58,883 nucleotides of DNA from Methylotenera_A sp031429035 (GTDB lineage: Bacteria > Pseudomonadota > Gammaproteobacteria > Burkholderiales > Methylophilaceae): NCBI GenBank assembly GCA_031429035.1, contig JANOYU010000060.1:1-58883 (forward strand). Direction: 5' to 3'. The translations under genes and the position numbers were made by a program. This document shows positions 16,925-24,285 of this stretch, piece after piece. How positions within the stretch are numbered: the stretch's first letter is position 1; the number at the start of each line of letters is the position of its first letter. Below the pieces are notes generated by a model that was given only the letters and a program-made list of their open reading frames with translations, made no database searches and was not told where the DNA came from.

Positions 16925-18013
16925 TTACCTACGTTCAATCACAAACAGCAAACTCAAACCCGCCATTAAAAATAATATCGTTGGCGTAATCGCGCTCATC
17001 AATGGCGGCCAATCGTTTAGCACGCCCAAGTGAATAAATACACGGTTCATAATTTGATAAGCTACGCCCAACATAATGCCAATAAACAACTTTGCGCTGG
17101 TGCCGCCACTACGTTGCTGTAAAAAACCAAATGGCAACGCTAAAATTACCATCACCATGCACGCCAGCGGGTAGATCATTTTAGACCACAGCGCCACATC
17201 GTAACGCGTGGTTTTTTGTTTATTAGTTTCTAAGTGATTGATAAACGCGTATAAGTTCCACACGGACATTTTTTCTGGTGCCACCAATAACACGTTAAGC
17301 AGTTCTGGCCGAATCAGCGATCGCCAATTGGCTTTATTAAAAAATTGCGTTTGCACATTATTATTTTCAATCTTATTAAAAGTATTAAATTTAGTCTGCG
17401 TCACATCGGTTAAGCCCCAGCGGTCATCTAAATAATCAGCTTTTTTGGCCACACTAATACTGCGCAATTTAAAATTTTCGTCAAATTCATAAATACGCAC
17501 ATTTAATAAACCAGCGTCTGGCAACACGGTTTCAGCGTTCACAAAACTTTTGCCATCTTTTACCCACATGCCTGTTCTAAAATCTTGCGCAATCACCGAA
17601 TCTGTGGCTTTTACGCGCATGCGCTGCGCCATTTTTTCGCTAATTGGCGTAATTAATTCACCTACAAAAAACGTCAGTAGTGTAAATAACAAGCCAACTT
17701 TTAATAAGATTAACGCAATATTAACTAGCGATAGACCGCTCACCCGCATCACCACCAACTCAGAGTTGCGCGCCAAGGTACCAAGGCTGTACATCATGCC
17801 TACTAGCACTGCCACGGGCACTACTTCGTAAATATGGCCTGGAATACTCAGCAACACAAATACTAGCATTTGGCTAATGCCATAATTGCCTTGGCCTAGG
17901 CTGTCTAGCTCTTGAATTAAATCAAAAAAAGAAAACATCGCCAGCAAACCTAGCATCATCATTAAAATATTGATGCTGGTTTCTTGCCAAAAATAACGTT
18001 TAAAAATTTGCAT
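16925..18013 (-). CDS. lptG: Lipopolysaccharide export permease LptG
   Basis: A 362-residue YjgP/YjgQ-family permease that, with LptF and the LptB ATPase, extracts LPS from the inner membrane. It has membrane helices at both ends (I-L-M-M-M-L-G-L-L-A-M-F-S-F-F; M-V-M-V-I-L-A-L-P-F-G-F) with a periplasmic beta-jellyroll between (about 125-260). It is encoded directly after lptF, 4 bp apart. LptB and LptA are not in the window. Assignment as G rather than F rests on position after lptF and the L-P-F-G-F motif. Confidence 0.9.
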   Translation of the reverse strand: MQIFKRYFWQETSINILMMMLGLLAMFSFFDLIQELDSLGQGNYGISQMLVFVLLSIPGHIYEVVPVAVLVGMMYSLGTLARNSELVVMRVSGLSLVNIALILLKVGLLFTLLTFFVGELITPISEKMAQRMRVKATDSVIAQDFRTGMWVKDGKSFVNAETVLPDAGLLNVRIYEFDENFKLRSISVAKKADYLDDRWGLTDVTQTKFNTFNKIENNNVQTQFFNKANWRSLIRPELLNVLLVAPEKMSVWNLYAFINHLETNKQKTTRYDVALWSKMIYPLACMVMVILALPFGFLQQRSGGTSAKLFIGIMLGVAYQIMNRVFIHLGVLNDWPPLMSAITPTILFLMAGLSLLFVIERR

Positions 18014-18017
18014 ATGT

Positions 18018-19133
18018 TTAAGTTATTTTGACTTTAAAATTAGGCAAATGCGTTAGCCAAACAGGCACCAGCGGTAGCAGATGGTTACGCCGATAAAACA
18101 TATAAAACACTAACAGCGCAAAAAACACATGCACAGGCCACAAGCCAACGCTGGCGCTGATTCTACCTTGGGTTGTCCATGCCTGAAATATGCTTAAAAT
18201 ATTGTTGTAAATTACATAAATTACTAGTGCAAAAATTAGGTTAAGCGATCGCCCCGCACGTGGGTCGACAAAACTAAGCGGAATCGCCATCATCACCAAA
18301 ATAAGCGCAGAAACGGGTATTGCCAGCCGCCATTGCAACTCGGCTTTATCGCTTAAAGATACTGCGTTAAATAGCGCTTGAGTAGTTTTTGCGTTGGCTT
18401 CATCGGGTGGGCGCGCGACTTCTTTAGTTTCTACGCGAATGGCATAGCGTTCAAATTCTGTGGTATTTATTTCAGCAGTATTGGGTTTGCCTTCATAACG
18501 ACGGCCTTTTTCCATCACTAAAAAATTATCACCATTATCTGCTTTTTCGCGCTTGCCTTGCTTGGCGACAATGACGCCAGTTTTTTGGTGCTGGGTAGAT
18601 TGCACAAAAATATTTTTAACCACATTACCTAGTTCGTCATAACTTTCAATAAAATAAATGCGCTCGCCATTGCTCGATTCTTTAAACACGCCAGGGCTAA
18701 TGGTAGATAAATCATCACGGCTTTTTAGCTGCACGCGGTAATCTTCTACTTTGTTAACTGCCCATGGCATCACTAAAAAACTAAACAGCGAAATCACCAC
18801 AATGACGGGTATTGCAAAAGTTAGAATAGGCTTTATCCATTTATTTAAGCCCAAGCCAGCGCTAAACCACACCACCATTTCAGAATCGCGATGCCAGCGT
18901 GTAAGCGTAAGTAATACTGCCAAAAAAATACTTAACGATAAAATCATCGGCATATAACGCACCATACTAAAGCCTAGTATGGTGTTAATGGCATCGTTAG
19001 GCAAAATACCTTTTGCCGCCAAGCGAATGAGATTGCCCACACGCTGCGCAATGATTATGCCAATTAAGATGACAAACACGCCGCCTGCGGTGCTAATAAG
19101 CTCGTGCGAGAGGGATTTTTTAAATATCTTCAA
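18018..19133 (-). CDS. lptF: Lipopolysaccharide export permease LptF
   Basis: A 371-residue partner of LptG. The N-terminus F-K-K-S-L-S-H-E-L-I-S-T-A-G-G-V-F-V-I-L is typical of LptF. Membrane helices lie at about 15-35, 55-75, 100-120 and in the C-terminal third, with a periplasmic domain between (about 125-270) containing F-K-E-S-S-N-G-E-R-I-Y-F-I-E. It lies divergent from pepA, separated by about 98 bp; the lptFG/pepA divergent pair is a common proteobacterial arrangement. Confidence 0.91.
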   Translation of the reverse strand: MKIFKKSLSHELISTAGGVFVILIGIIIAQRVGNLIRLAAKGILPNDAINTILGFSMVRYMPMILSLSIFLAVLLTLTRWHRDSEMVVWFSAGLGLNKWIKPILTFAIPVIVVISLFSFLVMPWAVNKVEDYRVQLKSRDDLSTISPGVFKESSNGERIYFIESYDELGNVVKNIFVQSTQHQKTGVIVAKQGKREKADNGDNFLVMEKGRRYEGKPNTAEINTTEFERYAIRVETKEVARPPDEANAKTTQALFNAVSLSDKAELQWRLAIPVSALILVMMAIPLSFVDPRAGRSLNLIFALVIYVIYNNILSIFQAWTTQGRISASVGLWPVHVFFALLVFYMFYRRNHLLPLVPVWLTHLPNFKVKIT

Positions 19134-19231
19134 TTTACATCTTTAAAATTTAGCAAAGTTGAAATTTACGCTTTGATTTCATGTCGAAACGCTAGATAAT
19201 TACTTATTAATTGAAACGTAAAGGGCATACA

Positions 19232-20725
19232 GTGGAATTTAGCATAAAAATCGGAAATCCTGAAAAACAAAAGTCAGATTGCTTGGTTGTCGGCGTGTTT
19301 GAAGGCAAAAAATTAAGCGAAGCGGCAAAAAGTATCGATGCTACAAGTAATAACGCGATTAGTGCCGTATTAAAAACGGGTGATTTAGAAGGTAAAGCAG
19401 GCAGCAGCTTATTATTACATGCATTAACTGGCCTGCAAGCCGCACGGGTATTAGTGGTAGGGTTGGGTAAGCAAGATGAATTTGGTGAAAAGCAATATCG
19501 CCACGCGGTGCGCACCGCTGTTAAAGCGCTACCTAAAGGTGTAGTAAATGCCAGCTTATTTTTAACAGAAATTGTCATAAAAAAATGTGATATTAAAAAT
19601 AAAGTAGCGCAATTGGTAGAGGTAGCGATGGACGCGACTTATCAAGTGAATGCGATAAAACAAAAAAAAGCGGAGCCGATTGCACTAAATAGCATTGCAA
19701 TTTTTGTGGATAAAGATGACAGCAAAGCGGCTGAGGCCGGCATAAAACATGGCATGGCCATTAGCGCTGGCGTGAGCTTGGCTAAAGATTTAGGTAATTT
19801 GCCGCCCAATATTTGCACCCCTACTTACTTGGGCGAACAAGCAAAAAAACTGGCAAAAAGCTATGGTTTTAAAGTGGAAGTGTTTGGGCAAAAAGAAATT
19901 GAAAAATTGGGCATGGGCTCATTTTTAGGTGTGGCGCAAGGCAGTGTAGAGCCGCCACGTTTTATTGTGTTACAACATTTAAATGGCAAAAAAAATGAAA
20001 AACCTACTGTGCTAGTGGGCAAAGGCATTACTTTTGATACTGGCGGTATTTCGCTAAAACCGGGTGGTGATATGGATGAAATGAAGTACGACATGTGTGG
20101 TGCAGCCAGCGTGTTGGGCACATTTAAAGCCATAGGCGAAATGAATTTAGCCATTAACGCCATTGGTTTAATCGCTACTTGCGAAAATATGCCAGATGCG
20201 GGCGCCATTAAGCCAGGCGATATTTTAACCAGTATGTCAGGCTTAACCATTGAGGTATTAAATACCGATGCCGAAGGCCGCTTAATTTTATGTGATGCGC
20301 TCACTTATGCAGAGCGTTTTGAGCCAAGTGCAGTGGTGGATATTGCTACGCTAACGGGCGCTTGCGTGATTGCGCTAGGGCATCACCCAAGCGGTTTATT
20401 TAGTAATAAAGATTCGCTGGCTGCAGAATTATTAGCCGCGGGCGAGGCTGCGCACGACCGTGCTTGGCACATGCCGCTGTGGGAAGAATTTCAAACGCAA
20501 CTAGATAGCAACTTTGCCGATATGGCAAACATTGGCGGCCGCGCTGGTGGCAGTATTACGGCAGCCTGTTTCTTGTCGCGCTTTGCCAAAAAATACGATT
20601 GGGCGCATTTAGATATTGCAGGTACGGCATGGAAAAGCGGTAAAGAAAAAGGCGGCACGGGTCGGCCAGTGCCGTTGTTGACGACATTTTTGGTGAACCG
20701 TGCTGAACATAACGCCAGCAAATAA
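19232..20725 (+). CDS. pepA: Leucyl aminopeptidase PepA
   Basis: A 497-residue M17-family metallo-aminopeptidase that removes N-terminal residues from peptides; in some bacteria PepA also binds DNA in site-specific recombination and regulation. The two-metal site motifs are visible: V-G-K-G-I-T-F-D-T-G-G-I-S and the diagnostic N-T-D-A-E-G-R-L. The GTG at 19232 is chosen because AAAGGG lies 6 bp upstream; an in-frame TTG at 19211 would add seven unconserved residues. It is followed without gap by holC (TAA then ATG). Confidence 0.93.
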   Translation: MEFSIKIGNPEKQKSDCLVVGVFEGKKLSEAAKSIDATSNNAISAVLKTGDLEGKAGSSLLLHALTGLQAARVLVVGLGKQDEFGEKQYRHAVRTAVKALPKGVVNASLFLTEIVIKKCDIKNKVAQLVEVAMDATYQVNAIKQKKAEPIALNSIAIFVDKDDSKAAEAGIKHGMAISAGVSLAKDLGNLPPNICTPTYLGEQAKKLAKSYGFKVEVFGQKEIEKLGMGSFLGVAQGSVEPPRFIVLQHLNGKKNEKPTVLVGKGITFDTGGISLKPGGDMDEMKYDMCGAASVLGTFKAIGEMNLAINAIGLIATCENMPDAGAIKPGDILTSMSGLTIEVLNTDAEGRLILCDALTYAERFEPSAVVDIATLTGACVIALGHHPSGLFSNKDSLAAELLAAGEAAHDRAWHMPLWEEFQTQLDSNFADMANIGGRAGGSITAACFLSRFAKKYDWAHLDIAGTAWKSGKEKGGTGRPVPLLTTFLVNRAEHNASK

Positions 20726-21148
20726 ATGACGCGTATTGATTTTTATTTTAATGTGCTTGATAAGCAAGCACTTCTTAACAGCATAACGCAGGCGGCGCTT
20801 TTAAAATATCGCAAAGTGACTATTTATGCGGCTAGCCAAGCTGCAGCAAACCAAATAAGCGCGGGTTTGTGGCAGGCTGAGGAAGCCAGTTTTTTACCCA
20901 ACACATTAGCCAGCGATGTGTTGGCTGCACACACGCCGATTTTATTGCATGTTGAAAATGACGCTTTGCTACAAGACGAACTATTGGTTAATATGAGTCA
21001 TAGCCAACCTAGTTTTTTTAGTCGATTCACACAATTGGTAGAGCTGGTAGGCACCGATGAACAAGATAAATTGGCCGCCCGTGGGCGTTATAAATTTTAT
21101 CGCGACCGTGGTTATGAAATTAAAAATATTGATAATACCAAGGTTTAG
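20726..21148 (+). CDS. holC: DNA polymerase III chi subunit HolC
   Basis: A 140-residue protein with the chi-subunit pattern: F-Y-F-N-V-L near the start, R-K-V-T-I-Y-A, a central L-x-x-A-E-E-A-S-F-L-P-N-T, T-P-I-L-L-H, and a C-terminal R-G-R-Y-K-F-Y-R-D-R-G-Y-E. Chi bridges single-strand binding protein and the clamp loader in the replisome. It begins directly after the pepA stop, the usual pepA-holC linkage. The next gene is not the commonly following valS. Confidence 0.88.
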   Translation: MTRIDFYFNVLDKQALLNSITQAALLKYRKVTIYAASQAAANQISAGLWQAEEASFLPNTLASDVLAAHTPILLHVENDALLQDELLVNMSHSQPSFFSRFTQLVELVGTDEQDKLAARGRYKFYRDRGYEIKNIDNTKV

Positions 21149-21182
21149 TTGTGAACAGCCTACATGCGAATAGAGAGCAAAA

Positions 21183-22385
21183 GTGACAGATAAAAAAATA
21201 CCACTACTGACCGAAGTTTATCAACCTAGGCCAGCTGCCGAGCCTGCTTACAAACCGAAAGACGATATTAGTCAAATTACGCCAGAACTAATTGCGCGTA
21301 TTGCCGCGCATGTTAAACCAAGGTTAGAGGCCGATATTATTAAAACCGTAACCGAAACGGTGCACGCAGCGCTAAGAAAAGAGCTGATAGATGAGTTGCA
21401 AGATGAAGTCATTAATACCCAAGCGAGTATTGAGGCGCGCACGGTTGATTTTGTTGATAAAACTAAGGCTGATTTAAAAACTGAGCTACCGCGCATGTAT
21501 CAAGCCAGTGCCGATGCGGTAAGGCTAAGCTTAGAAGATCGCATTGCAGAGCTGCAAACAAACGCCGTATCAAACGCAGATACGATGCTGACAGACAGCA
21601 TGCAAGCGGCTGTGCAAAATGCCAATGCGCAAATTAACGTGAATGTAGAAGCCATGCAAACGCAAGTAAGTGCAACCATGATGCAAACAATTAATAGCGA
21701 AATGACAGTGTTTCAAGCGCAATCAATTAGCCAGCATCAAGCTTTGCTAGGGCAAACATTTACCGATGCGTATCAATCGATTACGCAAAACGCACAACAC
21801 GATTTACACACACACATGCAAGCGATGCACGCAGATGCGATTGCGCAAATGCGCAGTAATTTTATTGAGGCCATGCCAGATATTTATACCAGTGCCATTA
21901 GCGAGCAGCAAGAGGCAATAACCCAACAAATTAGCCAGCAATTAAATACCGAGCTGCAAGCGTTTCAGGCGCAATCGTTAAGCGCACATCAAGCACAATT
22001 GGGCGAGGCACTCACCAACAGTTTTAATGCATTAAATGAACATGCAAAACAAGATTTACAAGCGCAAATGGCGCTATTACAAGCAGATGTGCTGACGCAA
22101 ATGCGCGCCACGATTACCGAGGCAATACCCAGTATTTATGAGGCGGCAGTAGATGATGTGAAAACTAAATTTGCCGATGAAATGACTGCGCAAACGCAAC
22201 AAGTGCGCGATAGCTTCTTAGCCACGGTTAATGCGGATTTACCTGCCGTGCAAGAAGTACTACGGGATAATATACAGCTCATGCTGGCCAGCGCTCTGCC
22301 AACGCTAGAAACGGATTTACGCAAGCAGTTGACTGCCGAATTGCATGATTTATTGCTGAAAGTAAAATTTGTGCTGCCCAAATAA
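21183..22385 (+). CDS. Coiled-coil protein with 84-residue tandem repeat, unknown function
   Basis: A 400-residue, almost entirely helical, Gln/Ala-rich protein with no signal peptide or membrane segment. Two tandem repeats of 84 residues are evident (about 170-253 and 254-337): each has F-Q-A-Q-S near its start, a D-L-x-x-x-M stretch and an M-R-x-x-x-x-E-A-x-P-x-I-Y element at equal spacing. The pattern resembles amphipathic, apolipoprotein-like or filament-forming coiled coils. The start is GTG at 21183, 34 bp after holC, so it is probably co-transcribed with pepA-holC. I do not recognise a family. Confidence 0.75.
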   Translation: MTDKKIPLLTEVYQPRPAAEPAYKPKDDISQITPELIARIAAHVKPRLEADIIKTVTETVHAALRKELIDELQDEVINTQASIEARTVDFVDKTKADLKTELPRMYQASADAVRLSLEDRIAELQTNAVSNADTMLTDSMQAAVQNANAQINVNVEAMQTQVSATMMQTINSEMTVFQAQSISQHQALLGQTFTDAYQSITQNAQHDLHTHMQAMHADAIAQMRSNFIEAMPDIYTSAISEQQEAITQQISQQLNTELQAFQAQSLSAHQAQLGEALTNSFNALNEHAKQDLQAQMALLQADVLTQMRATITEAIPSIYEAAVDDVKTKFADEMTAQTQQVRDSFLATVNADLPAVQEVLRDNIQLMLASALPTLETDLRKQLTAELHDLLLKVKFVLPK

Positions 22386-22400
22386 ACCAATTGAAAACAT

Positions 22401-22799
22401 TTAATTATGTTCGATTAGCTTTTGGTAAGCCTCAGCGCTTAAAAAATGGCCAATTTCGTTCGCATCCATCGGCTTAAACTTAAATATCCACGCAGTATAG
22501 GGCTTGTCGTTAATGCCCTCGGGCGCATTTAGTAAATCTTCATTTATTTCTGTCACTACGCCGTTCATCGGGGCATGCAAATCTGAGCCTGTCTTGACAG
22601 ATTCTACGATTCCACAAGGCGTGCCGCTTATCAGCGTATCATCTACCCTGGGCGGCTCAATAAACACGATGTCACCGAGTAAATCTTGAGCATAATCGGT
22701 AATGCCTGCAAGCCAATATCCATGCGGGTCTTGCTGCACCCATAAATGTTCTGGTGTGTAATGCAACTGAGTTGGAAATTTCACGGTCTGACCTAACAA
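22401..22799 (-). CDS. gcvH: Glycine cleavage system H protein
   Basis: A 132-residue lipoyl carrier protein that shuttles the aminomethyl group between the P, T and L proteins of the glycine cleavage system, or serves as a lipoate-relay protein. The lipoylation motif G-I-V-E-S-V-K-T-G-S-D-L is intact, with the modifiable Lys, followed by A-P-M-N-G-V-V-T-E-I-N. No gcvT or gcvP is nearby. The segment D-P-H-G-Y-W-L-A-G is encoded by a copy of the dispersed palindromic repeat; the typical family has a short G-x-x-x-x-G-I-T segment here. Confidence 0.9.
   Translation of the reverse strand: MLGQTVKFPTQLHYTPEHLWVQQDPHGYWLAGITDYAQDLLGDIVFIEPPRVDDTLISGTPCGIVESVKTGSDLHAPMNGVVTEINEDLLNAPEGINDKPYTAWIFKFKPMDANEIGHFLSAEAYQKLIEHN
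22705..22735. repeat. Dispersed palindromic element inside gcvH
   Basis: The first 23 bases match the window consensus in reverse orientation exactly (CCTGCAAGCC, spacer AATATCCATGC, then GG). The right arm is degenerate (GTCTTGCTG). In the gcvH frame it encodes H-G-Y-W-L-A-G. Confidence 0.7.
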
Positions 22800-23003
22800 A
22801 TAATAGCTAAATGATGTACTAACGGATGCAAAAATTACAAAAAAGTTTAATTACGCCACTATTTTAGCAGCATTTTGTTTGTGTATTAAATTAGTCACAA
22901 ACCAAGCAATGTTAATATTTTTTTTATAAATATGCGCTAAGTTAATGACAAATAACAATTTATTGGTTAATATTATTTTAAATGTTGGTGGGGCGTAACG
23001 ACG

Positions 23004-24116
23004 ATGTTAAATTTATTTTTTAAAAAAATGGTGCTGTTTTATATAGCATTGGCTTTGGTGGCAACGCCGCTAGAAGTATTGGCTGCGCACAAAAAAGCCA
23101 ACAAACGTATTAGCGTTAGCCAAAAAAATGCATTGAGTAAGCACCGCATTTCTAGCCGTTACAAAAAATCCACCCAAAAAGTCAGCGTACGCTTACGTTC
23201 ATCGCAGGCTTTATATACACCAAGACCTGTTGAAGATAGCTATGATGGCAGTGGCGTATTGCAATTGGCCTCTGGTAAAGCCTTGATTATGAATCAAGCG
23301 ACAGGCGAAATTATTTACGCAAAAAATACTAGCTTACCTACACCAATCGCCTCAATCACTAAGTTAATGACTGCCATGGTGAGTTTGGATGCAGGACTAT
23401 CGTTTGATGAAATAATTTATGTGTCAGATGAAGATGTTGATTATATTAAAGGTACCAGCTCACGCTTATCTGTTGGTTCTGGCTTAAGCCGTGGCGATAT
23501 GTTGCAACTTGCACTGATGGCATCTGAAAACCGCGCCGCTTCTGCCATTGGCCGTCATTACCCTGGCGGTAAATACGCATTTGTAAAAGCCATGAACGCC
23601 AAAGCTAAATTACTTGGCTTAACACATACCCGCTTTGTAGACCCCACAGGTTTAGATTCTGAAAACGTATCTACGGCAGAAGATTTAGCCAAAATGGTGC
23701 AAGCAGCTTACCAATATCCAGAAATTAGATTAGCCACGACCAGCCCCTCACATGAAGTGTATGTAGAAGGCCGTGAATATGCAGTGAATTTTAACAACAC
23801 TAATGGCCTAGTGCGTACTGGCGAGTGGCAAATTGGCTTATCTAAAACTGGATTTATTAATGAGGCTGGCCGTTGTTTAGTGATGCAGGCCACCATTGCG
23901 GGCGAGCCTATGATTGTTGTGCTGCTTGATTCTATTGGCAAGCAAACACGTATTGGCGATGCCAACCGTGTGCGCAAATGGATGGAATATAATCATAGCG
24001 CACCAATACCTACGCCAGAAACTACGCTAGGCCAAATTGAAAAAACCCAGATTGAAAAAACCCAGATTGAAAAAAGTCGTTTTGAAAAGCCGCTGGTGGT
24101 TGCTAAGCATCCCTAG
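23004..24116 (+). CDS. pbpG: D-alanyl-D-alanine endopeptidase (PBP7/PbpG family)
   Basis: A 370-residue periplasmic serine peptidase (S11) that cleaves peptidoglycan cross-links or terminal D-Ala. It has an N-terminal signal peptide (F-Y-I-A-L-A-L-V-A-T-P-L-E-V-L-A-A) and a basic linker, then the catalytic set S-I-T-K (active Ser), S-E-N and K-T-G. No C-terminal amphipathic anchor is evident, consistent with PBP7 rather than PBP5. The C-terminus carries a short repeat Q-I-E-K-T made by 15-bp tandem DNA repeats (24037-24080). A strong terminator follows. Confidence 0.9.
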   Translation: MLNLFFKKMVLFYIALALVATPLEVLAAHKKANKRISVSQKNALSKHRISSRYKKSTQKVSVRLRSSQALYTPRPVEDSYDGSGVLQLASGKALIMNQATGEIIYAKNTSLPTPIASITKLMTAMVSLDAGLSFDEIIYVSDEDVDYIKGTSSRLSVGSGLSRGDMLQLALMASENRAASAIGRHYPGGKYAFVKAMNAKAKLLGLTHTRFVDPTGLDSENVSTAEDLAKMVQAAYQYPEIRLATTSPSHEVYVEGREYAVNFNNTNGLVRTGEWQIGLSKTGFINEAGRCLVMQATIAGEPMIVVLLDSIGKQTRIGDANRVRKWMEYNHSAPIPTPETTLGQIEKTQIEKTQIEKSRFEKPLVVAKHP

Positions 24117-24133
24117 TTTTTAAGCTGTTTGTT

Positions 24134-24161
24134 AAAAAGGCGCAAATGATGCGCCTTTTTT
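24134..24161 (+). terminator. Rho-independent terminator after pbpG
   Basis: The stem AAAAAGGCGCA pairs with TGCGCCTTTTT around the loop AATGA, with a T run, 18 bp after the pbpG stop. It could work in both directions. Confidence 0.88.
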
Positions 24162-24205
24162 GTGCTTAATATTTAGTTTAGAATCTATCGAGCGCTACAT
24201 GATGC

Positions 24206-24236
24206 TCTGCAAGCCGCATGGATATTGGCTTGCAGG
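24206..24236. repeat. Dispersed palindromic element, best intergenic copy
   Basis: Matches the 31-bp consensus except its first base: TCTGCAAGCC, spacer GCATGGATATT, then GGCTTGCAGG. It lies between pbpG and topA, which converge. Confidence 0.85.
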
Positions 24237-24285
24237 CGTGGCAGCTGAATATGCTTTTAAAAAACAAATAAACAAATGAAAAAAC

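Noticed and set aside
19432..19462. Possible palindromic element copy in pepA
   Set aside because: The first 21 bases are close to the consensus, but the encoded G-L-Q-A-A-R-V-L-V-V-G-L-G is ordinary conserved PepA sequence and the right arm is absent, so chance or codon convergence is likely.
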